A stretch of 64,000 nucleotides of DNA from Mercurialis annua (lineage: Eukaryota > Streptophyta > Magnoliopsida > Malpighiales > Euphorbiaceae): positions 10,604,501 to 10,668,500 of the forward strand of contig NC_065574.1 of assembly GCF_937616625.2 (NCBI RefSeq), given 5' to 3'. Below, in pieces: positions 45,233-57,966 of this stretch. The position numbers and the translations under genes were made by a program. The notes beneath the pieces were generated by a model. The model saw only the letters and a list, made by a program, of their open reading frames with translations, made no database searches and had not been told where the DNA came from. Numbering within the stretch: the stretch's first letter is position 1; the number at the start of each line of letters is the position of its first letter.

Positions 45233-46719
45233 TGATAGGAGCAAAATAGTCCTATTATCTCGAATCGTTTCATCACGTTTTAATGTAATTTGTCTTGCAT
45301 TTTAGGGTGTTTATGAACCTTAATGTGTTCTTGAGCTTTTCAGGACATTGGAGCATTTTGGAGCGTATTTGGCCTAAAAAAGCGAAGAAATCTTTAAAGA
45401 ATCGTTGCGAAAAAGACTCGGAGCAAGGAAGTGATGGAGATGTCTGATTTGGGCATGCCATGATCGTGACCCTCAGCCAGGGGAAGGTCATGGTCGTGAT
45501 TACTACAAGTTTTTATACCAAAACTTTCCTAATGAAGCATGTTACGATCGTGACTCAAACTTAAAGAAGAGGTCACGATCGTGACTAGGGTAAAAAAAAG
45601 GATTTTAGATTTCAGATTTCAAGGCTCAAGACATTAGGCCCACTTTCTTATTTGTCCAAACACTCTTGTAATAATTGTTTCTATTTCCTTTTTGAGATGT
45701 ACTATATAAACAACTTTATCTCTTCTTTTAGGGTATGTCTCATTAGTGTAGGAGACATCAATTTTTAGTGTAGTTATAATTCCTTTTTTTTTCTATTTTG
45801 GGAGAGGATCTTCATTGTTCTTAATGTTTTTCAATTATTTTCCAGATTTTGTAACTTGAGTTTTATCTCCATTAATGCAAGCTTTTAGTTTTGAGTCGTC
45901 ACTATCTTGTTTATGATATTGCTTCCATTCTTGCTTAAGGTAATTACTCTCACTTTTATTATGTTTATTGATTGTTGTTTTGTAATTAGTGTTAATTTAG
46001 TTTTGGTTTGCTAAGTTCCCAGTTTAGGGGTTGTTTATGATTGCCATATATATATGATGATTAGATGAATAGATTGGGGTTTTGGATTAAGGGTTTGTTG
46101 TGTTTCTTGCACGTAATGCCTAGATTAAGTTGATTCCTTAATCTATGACTTGTGTTTGATTAATAGAACGAAAGTTAGTTAATTAACCGGACCTAGTTAA
46201 ATTCAAGCTTAGGACTTAAATGCACTAGGGTGATTTAGTTCTTAAGCGGTTGTTAAGTTTGCAAATTAATCGTGTTTGATTAGTATAGTCAAAATCTAAA
46301 TGCGCTAGGCCGATTTAGATTTCGGTTTGTTAATCAAGTTCCGGTTCTTTCAATTTTAGGCTCGAGAGAGCGGAACTGATGCTTTTTGATAGCTTGACCC
46401 GAACCAATATCCATATACTCGACCTAATTACCTAGAAATCATTTTGGCATGATTGGCAACCTCTAGGCGCCTTTTATTATTGTATTTAATCCGTCATTTT
46501 CTAGTTGTTGAGTTTGTTAATCGTTCTTTTATAATTAAATTGCTACTTGTTTAGTTTGAGTTCCATTACTTGTTAAGTGAAACCAATGCTTGAGTGCTAA
46601 ATGAATTGAAATTAACAATCGATTTTTATTCTCGTCAAATCTCTCATCCTTGTGGGTTCGACTCAGTACTTACGGATATTACAAGTTGCGATACCGTCAC
46701 TTGTGGTAAATGACCAACA
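45233..46719 (+). mobile_element. Solo LTR nested in the older LTR (1487 bp)
   Basis: Starts TGATAGGAGCAAAATAG and ends TGGTAAATGACCAACA (TG...CA). It interrupts the repeat run of the host LTR: 'ctcgagac' on the left and 'ggaacctgtatc' on the right join to the 'cgggacctgtatc' seen in an intact unit at 45145. The flanking 5-mers GAGAC and GGAAC are a mutated duplication at best. Phrases such as 'cttgtgggttcgactcagta' near the end are typical of Athila/Tat-type LTRs. No coding sequence, hence a solo LTR left by recombination. Confidence 0.7.
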
Positions 46720-47487
46720 GGAACCTGTATCTCTCCAGTTAACTCGGTAGAACTATCCCGGACGGGACTCAATAATAAAGCTCTGCTCGAACGATTAAAA
46801 AATACGAACTCAATGAAGAAGCATAATGAACTTATGGTTTCATTCGGTTCTGTATTTGGATGCATGTAAATATGTTTTGTTTTTTATTAATTTTGTGCAG
46901 TATTTATATATATGAACTCACTCGGCGTCGTCTGACCCACCAATAGTGTTTTATTTCAGGAGTATAATATTTTGAAGTAGGGACTTCTATTTTTGTTCTG
47001 GAAGTCTGTGATATCTTGAAGTATATCTGGAAGCATGTTATATTTCGTAGCAGTAAAGTAGTTAGTAGACGTCAGACTATGACTTATGTTTGTATCAAAT
47101 GGTGTCTTGGTGTTAACTCTTAAACAATATAATGCATGTTCATAGTTTCATAAAACTGTGCTTTTTATTCCATTTGATTTCTTTACCAATAGCCTATGTG
47201 TGGAATTTGTCATATTTATGGATTTGTATGATTTGAAACAGGTCATTAATGGATATATGTGATATCGCTTTATAAAACCCTGGTTTCTAAGTTGTTTCGC
47301 AACGATTTTCAGAAATTAATTTTGATATCTAAAATTGTGTTGTTTAAAGAAGTTTTCCAAAAACGTTTTATGCATTACTATATGTTTGGTTTGCGAAACG
47401 TTTCTACTCGTTTTTAGGCTTGCTACGGGTTCCGGAGCAACAACTCCCTTTCTCTAGCGCCTCTCAGCCCTTGATTTTGGGTCGTGG

Positions 47488-47873
47488 CATTTCTAGGCAA
47501 CAACTTTCATTTAGTTGGCAACGTAGGCTTAGATTGAATGAGTAGCTTCAATTACAGTCCCTTTTTGATTTGATTCCAGTTGGTATTTTTGACCCAGCAA
47601 CTCCAGATTCTTTAAGCTAGTACAAGAAATCCTATACATCGGCTGTAATGATTTATAAACTCCATAATTTTTCTTGTGCAGCTTAGAATCCTTATTTTGG
47701 AAGGTTTTGGAAATTTAAGATTCCTCCATGTATCCTTTTCTTTATGTGGTTGTTGGCTAGACATAGGATTTCGTCAAATGTCCTATTAGTTCATAGACGA
47801 ATTCTCTTTGTTTATTTTTCCTCTATAGAGGACTCGGGTATCCACATTATCCTTCATTGTCGGTTTGCTTAGT
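47488..47873 (+). pseudogene. LINE ORF2 C-terminal relic, left part
   Basis: Broken frames encode the segment before and within the zf-RVT (zinc-binding reverse-transcriptase-associated) domain of plant L1 LINEs: a Trp-Lys-Phe-Lys-Ile-Pro-Pro segment, then a Leu-Ala-Arg-His-Arg-Ile-Ser segment, then His-Ile-Ile-Leu-His-Cys-Arg-Phe-Ala. Several frameshifts and stops. It is cut by the Gypsy insertion at 47874 and continues at 57339. Confidence 0.6.
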
Positions 47874-50533
47874 TGTCACGACCCAAATTAATGAGCCGAG
47901 ACCGGCGCTAGGGAATGGGAGTGGTAGCTCCGAAACCCGTAGCAAGCCTAAAACCACTAATAATTTTTCGCATTTAAAAGTATAATATTGTATATAAAAC
48001 ATTTTCAGAAAACTCTTTTAAATAATATAATTATAGATATTAAAATATCATATCAGAGTTTACATTAAAATCAATCATTTGAAGTCAATTCACAAATCTT
48101 CTACTGACTCCTATTGACTACTGCAGCTCTAGAACCTCATACTTGTGCAAGTCCAACGACTTCTGGCACAATGAATATGGTTTGTCTGATCCGACTTCTA
48201 CTACCTGCAAACATCAGAGTGAGGGGTCAGTATTTGGGGAAATACTGAGTGAGTTTGCAAGTTACTAACGGTATTATTAAAAACATGACATCGCATACGA
48301 TAAAAACTCGTATATACAAAATCAAGATTCGATATCAAAATATCATATAACATGCTATTATATTATCCAGATATAAGATCCGATTGAAACCCTAATTACG
48401 ATACTCAATACGATCTATAACTTATATACCATCCATATCGATAATAATCAATTCGATCGATCCGATGGGTAGGGTCCCGAGATAATTCAACCGAGTTAAA
48501 CCACTACCGTCTCTTAATCCCAAGGTGTGGGTCCCGAGATAGTTCAACCGAGTTAAACCCACAGGATACGGGTCCCGAGATAGTTCAACCGAGTTAAACC
48601 TCGTATCCCATTCGATATACTCATTCCAACTTCGATACGATACGATACGATTCAATATACGATGTTCGATGTTGGATATTCGATATAATTCTACGACACG
48701 ATAACAATCTAGACACGCTAGACTGACATACTTACCGATGATCACACAGTCCTATTGACGCCCAATAGGTAGCACGTTTCCTCGGATCACACACTGGTTT
48801 CAAAACTATAATGATTCAATAATAACAATAAATGATAATCGATAAAAGCAATTTGATATGCTACATATCAAATCATATACTATGCGATGTGTTTAATCAT
48901 AATATATCAAAATATTAACTTTTAAATAACAATACGCAAAAGTAAAGTGCCACTCACAGTGACCGCTATTCCTTATATCCAAACGTAAGCTCCAAGAGAC
49001 TGGCCCGTCAATCTTTGTCGAGCTCCTTGGTTCATCATACTCATAGCTCGACAGCCCGTCACATCTATCATAGGATTCTATCGTTAAAACATATACTTAA
49101 AGAATCTGTTCTAACGATTATTCTAACCACCAAACATGACCAAAAGCGCAAAACATAAGCTGTCGCGTTCTAAACGTATCTTTCTTGATATCTATTACCA
49201 AATCTCATTCTTACACTTGGTTAATACCATTAGTGGTGTTTAACTAATCAAATAAGCCTTGCTTAATATGCTCATTCCATAAGACAAGCTTAAAACATCA
49301 AGTTCCATGTCCATTTCACACTTTCGGAAGCTATTTTTCGCTCCCGGAGGTCACGATCGAAGTATGGCATGTCGTGCTAGCTTGGCACGTCGTGCCCTTC
49401 ATTTTTCATGAAGGGCACGTCGTGCCCTTCCTTGTGCACGTCGTGCACCCCTAGTGGTGCACGTCGTTCACCCCTGTGGTGCACGTCGTGCACCTCTGGT
49501 GGTGCACGTCGTGCACTTTTGTGGTGCACGTCGTGCCCACAACGTTTTTGACGAATCTGGACCGTTTTCGAGGCCCCAAATCACTCTAAAATCCTTATAT
49601 CACATACCCAATCCATCTAGACTCAAAACTCATTAAGAATCCATACGAAAATGATGAAAAACGACATGTTTTTGGCGTTTCGATTCGAACATAGCGTTTT
49701 TCATCGAAACAGCCCGTATCTTTTGATTTTAACACCCAAATCAGAAATATTACCTTGATATTATGTTTAGGATTGATAGAGCGTCCAATTCCAAAGAGAT
49801 CGCCGCAAAAATCGTCCGAAACGGACGCCGAACGGAGAAACCGTGAAGGAACGACGGTGAGAAACGTAAAAGGAACGATGAAGCTTGAATTCTCTAGATC
49901 CTTCTTCTGATCATTCATTCACATTTCATTTCTTTAAATAGCTTGGCTAAGTTCCACTTACGTCCTTGTTTTCTTTATTTGTTACAACTTATCCTTTAAA
50001 CTTTTCTTTTGTTCAATTTAGTCCTTCGCTTAATCAATTAACCTTTTAACCAATTTGTATACGTATTATTTATATCTAATAAATAATACTAACCCAAAAT
50101 TATTATTTTTCCGTCAATAATCTTCTAATTGCTATTCTCGAAGCTTAACTGGTTAATTTACACTTTAGTCCTTGAACTTTTCAAAAATTGCGATTTAGCC
50201 TAAGACGCATCCGCGTCCAAATTTTAAAAGGTCTCCGATTGACCTGAAAATTTTACCATAGATACTTTAAAACATTTCACGGACCTTGGCGAAAGAATTT
50301 CCCTTTTTGGGACTTAACTGGTAAAAGTACCACTTTAGTCCCTGAACTCTAGTTTGGGACTTTTCTTGACATTTTTCCTTTTAATTCCAATTCCAACTTT
50401 AGAATTGAAATATAACATTAATTTCCGCATAATTACTTTAATTTCTTGGAAATTAGTTCTGATATTGCCACCCTGGCGAATCAGAACTGGACACATGTTC
50501 CAGTTAAATACTTAAATATTTTGGGGTATTACA
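47874..50533 (-). repeat. 3' LTR of the Gypsy element
   Basis: 2660 bp. Contains a TCCCGAGATAGTTCAACCGA repeat run (48468-48602) and an array of CACGTCGTG palindromes (49384-49540). Open frames in it are repeat products. Confidence 0.88.
49384..49540. repeat. Array of seven CACGTCGTG palindromic units
   Basis: Seven near-palindromes of the form GTGCACGTCGTGCAC or GGGCACGTCGTGCCC, about 22-24 bp apart, each with an ACGT core. The matching array in the other LTR (56218-56350) has six. Confidence 0.85.
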
Positions 50534-53500
50534 TTCTTCCCCCCTTATAAAAATTCGTCCTCGAATTTTCATATTCTTCTTGACTTATCTTAATCTCTTT
50601 AATATGTTGAACTTTTTTCAGAGTAGGGATACCGTGTTCGTCTTACGACACTGGTCAGCGCAAGGTATCGTCATTCCAATTTCTGTACTTCTTGCACTTT
50701 GATGTCAATTATCACCGACAATCTTACTTTTGATTTCTTCTCTTTACTCTATAACACAATTATTTTTTGTCCTTTGTCTGACATTCAATACAATAACTTT
50801 TAGTTTAATACTGATATCCAATAATAGTTCGTTCTAGCGATACTTTATCACTAAGAATGATAATCCTCGTCACTCGATATCTCCCTTTTATGATGACATT
50901 ACTTTTGTTCAATACGTCTAATCCTATCATCATTCCCTGTCGAGTAATGTGAATACTCAATTAGCTCATGCTTCTTTACTTACGTAGTTTCTTTTGTATT
51001 GCTGTTGCTGTCATCCAATTGTTAGTCATCGTAGTGCTAGGAACTTATCTCCTTATCCGTTATCCTCTTTTGTATTACTATTACTCCTCTTATCGTCGTT
51101 TATCTTGGTTATTCATGAGGTGAATCCTCATGACATGTCCTTATAAAGTCTTCTTGTGTCAGTATATCTCGTATGTTTATTGACCTACTTCCTTTCCTTT
51201 AGCTTAACGTGCTATTCTTGAAACTTCTTGTTCCTTCTTACTTTACATCAATCCGGTTCATCAATCCGGTTTTCAATCAGACAATATATTTTTCATATTG
51301 GTCGCTGACTTCCTATTTTAATAAGACAGCACGTGACCAATACTCAGGTATACTTTCTTTGCTTATAATCTTAAAGCTTTAATATCTTGAATTCCATTGA
51401 CAATAGGTCCACCGTATTCATCTTATGGCGCCTGTCGGCGCGTGGAACAGTTATTACCGACCTTTATGCCGTTATTTTCTTCTATTGTGACCTCAGTGAT
51501 ATCCTTATGTACTAGAACTTATTACGTCAGATCTCTTCTTTTGTATCTTGGATACGTAGCTCTTTTATTTGCTCTTTGTCTGATATATAATTCTATTAAC
51601 TCTTGTACTTGTAACTGAACTTTCAGTTTATTACTGAAGTCCAATAATGATTCATCCTAGTGATGTCTTACTACTTAAAGATGTTAGTCCTCGTCCGTAG
51701 ACTTTCCTTATTTGTCGTTGTCCGACTTCTAGTCGTCGTAATGTTAGGAATTTAATTCACTTTTCATTATTTTCTTATATCTCGTCTTTTCTGATATTTC
51801 TTGTTTCAGCACTCTGAACGTCAATCACCAATTAAACAATGGGTCGCAGTCTCTTTTTGCCTGAATTATCGACGTAGTGCGCTCTCGATTACCTACATAT
51901 TGTACTATTGTACCTTTACTGACATCTTAATTGTCAGTGGATTCGATCTTATATCTCTGTCCTCTTTATCTTTCTTTGTTTCTATGTGTCCGCGACTACA
52001 TAGATCTCAATTTCTTTAATCTCCTTGTCAACTCTCCACATGACTTTTCTCTTTTTCTTTTTCTTCGATCATTCTTATCGAGTTCCTTGCGTCATATGCA
52101 GGTTATCCGTACTTTCCTTAACTCTGATTTCTTTAACTGATTTCTTATTATCCATAATCTATTTTATTTTTTTGCATCCTTATACTTTATCATACACGTC
52201 ATGTACCTTTGGCATTCCTTGACCATACGTAGAAAGTCAGTGGAATACAGTCCTACAGGTAGTATTCCTCATAAAAAGGAGCACATTTGCTTCCCAACCT
52301 GATTCAAGGCCGTTTATGTCCGACCATTGGCTATCTCTGCATCCTTCCTCGGATTGCGATACTTTCGTACACTGAACCAGAAATGCTCACTCTGGTACTC
52401 CTCGACATCGGACTCGTCCGATAACTCTTCTTTCCTGACGTCCTCTTCCTGAGAATCTTCTTCTAGGAATATATCAAACAAGTTTGATCGTGTCTAACAC
52501 ATCTTAATCCTTTAAGGATCATAATCAATCTCCTATATCGATCACATTATACGCTTTACTCTTTATTTGACCTAACTTGAAGTTTAAGATCTAATATTTC
52601 ACAAGCATTCATTGTTTTTGTACTTCTCACAGCCTATTATTCTGCTTCATAATCGAAACCTAGAGTTGGAAGTTTTAACCCTTAATCCACCGATTACAGT
52701 TCTTGTTGCTTATCTCTCGCTCTTTCTTATTATATACTTCAATCATTCATTTACATCATATCTCATGATCTCATTACTTTGATCTTTCCGATTATCCTTA
52801 ATCGGAGCTAATGGTAGAAAGAATTCCCCAAGTCGGGTTACAAACTTAGTTCGTATTATTTGGTCTATCACTGCTCCAATTGCTTGTCGAAACTGATCAT
52901 AGGTTGAACCTTTCATCGACATCTTGATCGTCATTACTGTTTATTCTTCATTCGGTCGATGTGTACGATCATCTCACTTTACTTCTCCTAGAGGATCTAG
53001 CATACTGCTTGATCCGTCAAACTCTTTTAATCTAAATTTATGTGTACCACTATCAACCTCTATAGGTGTTCCTTTCTTCACATCAATACTGTCTTTATAT
53101 CCATCATCCTATTATTGGTACAAAATTCCTTATATCAGTTGCCTTTACTGCTAACTGATTCATATTGACGTTGGGTTGTTATAGCATTACCAATGCCTGT
53201 ATATTCCTACTTTGTTTTGCTAGGTTCCCATTGACCTTCATCTCATTCCTGGCCCCTACTAGCCAAATGGACTGGTTACATTTGCCTTCATCACTTCGAT
53301 CTTCTTCCCGCGCCTCATACACTTACTGTGTAATGACACGTATCCGCGCAGTTTTTTTTTTCATAGTATAGCGATTATATAAGGAATACTGATGAATTCC
53401 TTAAATATATCACTTACTAGTCATCACAACTAACCGTTGTCCGTGTAAGTTGGATTCTAGGAGCATCTCCTTCTTTTTGGTCTTCTTCAATTACGTCTCA

Positions 53501-54703
53501 TATTGCAAGTCCTCTGAGTTTTCTGACTCATCATAGACTAGCCAATTGCCAAAACATATACTCGCGTTGTATATGTTATTCGCATATTACTATCGTAATT
53601 ATAAGCATCTATGTTGACCGAATTCAAGAAAATCAGTGTCCCCTAGATTTTCTTGATTACATATCGCATCTTAAGTCTTGTGAGCATTCCGCTCACATGG
53701 ACTTAATCAAACATCAAAAATATTAAAATATAACATACATATCATACGTTATTAATCAGATATGTTTTATTATCCGAACACATATCTACTATCCAGGCTA
53801 AGTTCATTAGCTAGAGGAAGAAATCTTATGTTCTCACAACTATACTTATTCATTCACCTCATATCATTGATCACAGCTTGCTCGCGAGCATCTCACTTCC
53901 AGTACAGAGTTCTGGTCTAGGTATACTTACATAAAAACAAAACTTCTTGAAAACACTTTCAAATAAAACGATTCATTTAAAAATTCCATTTAAATCTTAG
54001 CAAAATTGTGCACTAGGGTGATGACGTCTCTCATCCCCAAAGAGTTGCCACATCTCACCTCTTCGTCTGAACATAATGCATATGATGCATGTCCTATTAA
54101 TGCATGTATTGATGTATGTAGTGATGCATTTCTATCAATGTCGTGGAAATCATGTATTTCTGTATCGGGTCTAGGCACAATTATGCTTTTAGAATCGTTA
54201 AACAAATAACTTTAACAAGTTATAAACTTTACGTTTTGTAAGTTCTCTAGACCTTAAAACTCTGTCTCCGGCAAGTTTCTACCTCTTCTATAACTTTGCA
54301 TTCCTTCTTCACACTCTTTCTAAAATTTCGATCGATCGAATTCTATAGCATCTATCACGTTGTCTGATGCTAAGCACACATATATATGACATCAAATCAC
54401 AATCATATCAATTAAATTCTATTCATAGGAGGCAATACCTCTCCTAGAAGCTTCATCTCAAAAAGCATATCATGTATGCCTGTCTTGACAAAACAACATA
54501 TATGTATATACCTCGTATATACGTGTCACAATAAATAAATAAGCATTTCACAAATCAATCTGTCATACCGATCACAAAGCAAATCACACTAACAACTTGG
54601 ATCAGACAAACCTCAACTCTAAAGCTGCAGTAGTTCCTAGGTTACTTAACTAACAAACGCACCTTAGCAGAGGTAACTGGACAAGCTTCTCTGATACCAC
54701 AAT
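50534..54703 (-). other. Interior of the Gypsy element, no coding region recognised
   Basis: Many short open frames on both strands, none with gag, protease, reverse transcriptase, RNase H or integrase motifs. One 63-codon minus-strand frame (52743-52934) is not recognisable. The interior includes a diverged internal duplication: about 50580-51060 and 51370-51850 share the order of phrases such as 'ccaataatagttcgttctag' and 'gataatcctcgtc'. Confidence 0.6.
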
Positions 54704-57338
54704 TGTCACGACCCAAATTAATGAGCCGAGACCGGCGCTAGGGAATGGGAGTGGTAGCTCCGAAACCCGTAGCAAGCCTAAAACCACTAATAATTTTTCG
54801 CATTTAAAAGTATAATATTGTATATAAAACATTTTCAGAAAACTCTTTTAAATAATATAATTATAGATATTAAAATATCATATCAGAGTTTACATTAAAA
54901 TCAATCATTTGAAGTCAATTTACAAATCTTCTACCGACTCCTATTGACTACTGCAGCTCTAGAACCTCATACTTGTGCAAGTCCAACGACTTCTAGCACA
55001 ACGAATATGGTTTGTCTGATCCGACTTCTACTACCTGCAAACATCAGAGTGAGGGGTCAGTATTTGGGAAAATACTGAGTGAGTTTGCAAGTTACTAACG
55101 GTATTATTAAAAACATGACATCACATACGATAAAAACTCGTATATACAAAATCAAGATTCGATATCAAAATATCATATAACATGCTATTATATTATCAAG
55201 ATATAAGATCCGATTGAAACCCTAATTACGATACTCAATACGATCTATAACTTATATACGATCCATATCGATAATAATCAATTCAATCGATCTGATGGGT
55301 AGGGTCCCGAGATAATTCAACCGAGTTAAACCACTACCATCTCTTAATCCCAAGGTGTGCGTCCCGAGATAGTTCAACCGAGTTAAACCCACAGGATACG
55401 GGTCCTGAGATAGTTCAACCGAGTTAAACCTCGTATCCCATTCGATATACTCATTCCAACTTCGATACGATACGATACGATTCAATATACGATGTTCGAT
55501 ATTCGATATAATTCTACGACACGATAACAATCTAGACACGCTAGACTGACATACTTACCGGTGATCACACAGTCCTATTGACGCCCAATAGGTAGCACGT
55601 TTCCTCGGATCACACACTGGTTTCAAAACTATAATGATTCAATAATAACAATAAATGATAATCGATAAAAGCAATTTGATATGCTACATATCAAATCATA
55701 TACTATGCGATGTGTTTAATCATAATATATCAAAATATTAACTTTTAAATAACAATACGCAAAAGTAAAGTGCCACTCACAGTGACCGCTATTCCTTATA
55801 TCCAAACGTAAGCTCCAAGAGACTGGCCCGTCAATCTTTGTCGAGCTCCTTGGTTCATCATACTCATAGCTCGATAGCCCGTCACATCTATCATAGGATT
55901 ATATCGTTAAAACATATACTTAAAGAATCTGTTCTAACGATTATTCTAACCACCAAACATGACCAAAAGCGCAAAACATAAGCTGTCGCGTTCTAAACGT
56001 ATCTTTCTTGATATCTATTACCAAACCTCATTCTTACACTTGGTTAATACCATTAGTGGTATTTAACTAATCAATTAAGCCTTGCTTAATATGCTCATTC
56101 CATAAGCCAATCTTAAAACATCAAGTTCCATGTCCATTTCACACTTTCGGAAGCTATTTTTCGCTCCCGGAGGTCCCCCGGAGGTCACGATCGAAGTATG
56201 GCATGTCGTGCTAGCTTGGCACGTCGTGCCCCTCATTTTTCATGAAGGGCACGTCGTGCCCTTCCTTGTGCACGTCGTGCACCCCTGTGGTGCACGTCGT
56301 GCACCTCTGGTGGTGCACGTCGTGCACTTTTGTGGTGCACGTCGTGCCCACATCGTTTTTGACGAATTTGGACCGTTTTCGAGGCCCCAAATCACTCTAA
56401 AATCTTTATATCACATACCCAATCCATCTAGACTCAAAACTCATCAAGAATCCATACGAAAATGATGAAAAACGACATGTTTTCGGCGTTTCGATTCGAA
56501 CGTAGCGTTTTTCATCGAAATAGCCCGTATCTTTTGATTTTAACACCCAAATCAGAAATATTACCTTGATATGATGTTTAGGATTGATAGAGCGTCCAAT
56601 TCCGAAGAGATCGCCGCAAAAATCGTCCGAAACGGACGGCGAACGGAGAAACCGTGAAGGAACGACGGTGAGAAACGTAAAAGGAACGATGAAGCTTGAA
56701 TTCTCTGGATCCTTCTTCTGATCATTCATTCATATTTCATTTCTTTAAATAGCTTGGCTAAGTTCCACTTACGTCTTTGTTTTCTTTATTTGTTACAACT
56801 TATCCTTTAAACTTTTCTTTTGTTCAATTTAGTCCTTCGCTTAATCAATTAACCTTTTAACCAATTTGTATACGTATTATTTATATCTAATAAATAATAC
56901 TAACCCCAAATTATTATTTTTCCGTCAATAATCTTCTAATTTCTATTCTCGAAGCTTAACTGGTTAATTTACACTTTAGTCCTTGAACTTTTCAAAAATT
57001 GCGATTTAGCCCAAGACGCATCCGCGTCCAAATTTTAAAAGGTCTCCGATTGACCATAAAATTTTACCATAGATACTTTAAAACATTTCACGGACCTTGG
57101 CGAAAGAATTTCCCTTTTTGGGACTTAACTGGTAAAAGTATCACTTTAGTCCCTGAACTCTAGTTTGGGACTTTTCTTGACATTTTTCCTTTTAATTCCA
57201 ACTTTAGAATTGAAATATAACATTAATTTCCGCATAATTACTTTAATTTCTTGGAAATTAGTTCTGATATTGCCACCCTGCCGAATCAGAACTGGACACA
57301 TGTTCCAGTTAAATACTTAAATATTTTGGGGTATTACA
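54704..57338 (-). repeat. 5' LTR of the Gypsy element
   Basis: 2635 bp. Differs from its partner by scattered substitutions, one CACGTCGTG unit fewer, and a duplicated CCGGAGGTCC near 56170. Confidence 0.88.
56218..56350. repeat. Array of six CACGTCGTG palindromic units
   Basis: Counterpart of 49384-49540, shorter by one unit of about 24 bp. The remaining units align in order. Confidence 0.85.
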
Positions 57339-57545
57339 TTGGTTAACTTGGAATAAGTTATTGCACTCGTGTAATATTTATTGGGCAGTCTCGTCTTCTA
57401 TTTATCTTTTTTTTTGACTTTTGGAGTTAAATATCGTGCTTCTGTTATCGTTCATTATGGAAAACTATTTGGTTCTTCGTTATTTAAGAATTATGAAAAG
57501 TAAGGAATAGAAGAGTTTTCTATTAAAACGACGTGGACATCAATT
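57339..57545 (+). pseudogene. LINE ORF2 C-terminal relic, right part
   Basis: Continues the relic ending at 47873. After the duplicated 5-mer it reads Trp-Leu-Thr-Trp-Asn-Lys, and later an Arg-Asn-Arg-Arg-Val-Phe-like segment that fits the conserved end of zf-RVT LINE proteins. Heavily mutated. Confidence 0.5.
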
Positions 57546-57966
57546 CTCTGGTTGATTCTACTATTTACAAAGTGGTGGTTTACAACAAGGATAATAACTT
57601 TAGTTTTGATTATTCGGCTAATGATGTTTATAGAAACTTAATCTATTTTCAATAATTTTGTTGCCGGTTAGTCTTTTTTTCAGAAAGGCTTTTGCCTTCC
57701 GCTCATTTATGGTTGAACTAATTCAGTAATCATTTATCCAAAAAAAATTGGTTAGTATTTTCCCATCAAAATTCAAAACTAAACTCTTATTAAAATCAAA
57801 ATCTTATTATTTATTATTAATATTTTGGTATTAAACTTATACTTTATATATTCTTATTAGAATTACACTTACACTTAACTATTAATTCTTAAAAAATTTA
57901 CTTGTATTTATTTTTTATTTTTTATGAATAACAAAAGGATAATATTGTAATTATTATACAGTTGTT

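Larger units (their letters stand above)
44000..47487 (+). mobile_element. Old Ty3/Gypsy-type LTR, plus strand, with a nested insertion
   Basis: It ends at about 47412-47487 with 'ggcttgctacgggttccgga ... ctagcgcctctcag ... gggtcgtggca'. This matches the LTR end of the Gypsy element at 47874-57338 read on its minus strand (ggcttgctacgggtttcgga ... gggtcgtgaca). It also carries three units of the GTTAACTCGGT..AACTATCTCGGGAC repeat (45112-45232, continuing at 46737). Its body shows no identity to the Gypsy LTR elsewhere, so it is a related but distinct family. The 5' boundary is uncertain. No internal region follows: a solo LTR or truncated element. Confidence 0.55.
47874..57338 (-). mobile_element. 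Non-autonomous Ty3/Gypsy element with 2.65-kb LTRs, minus strand
   Basis: LTRs 47874-50533 (2660 bp) and 54704-57338 (2635 bp) flank a 4.17-kb interior. On the minus strand each LTR starts TGTAATACCCCAAAATATT and ends GGGTCGTGACA. The flanking 5-mers TTAGT and TTGGT are a once-mutated target duplication. The PBS TGGTATCAGAG (minus strand, about 54690-54700) follows the 5' LTR. The polypurine tract AAGGGGGGAAGAA adjoins the 3' LTR and is preceded by ATTCGAGGACGAATTTTTA, a 3'-end phrase seen in chromovirus (Tekay/Del-type) elements. No gag or pol frame survives in the interior: a large derivative without coding capacity, or one fully decayed inside while its LTRs remain similar. Confidence 0.85.

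Noticed and set aside
49384..49540. Regularly spaced repeats that could suggest a CRISPR-like array
   Set aside because: Units are 22-24 bp in direct tandem with spacers of only a few variable bases, inside a plant LTR and mirrored in the other LTR. This is a minisatellite, not CRISPR.
51397..54209. Many 60-76-codon frames inside the Gypsy interior
   Set aside because: No motif, frames on both strands, and Ser/Leu/Phe-rich translations typical of non-coding AT-rich DNA.
49454..56465. Open frames with repeated VHVVH/GARRAH-type peptides and other 100-codon frames in the 2.65-kb LTRs
   Set aside because: Created by the palindromic DNA repeat and by LTR duplication; no known domain, and they start or end at arbitrary places.
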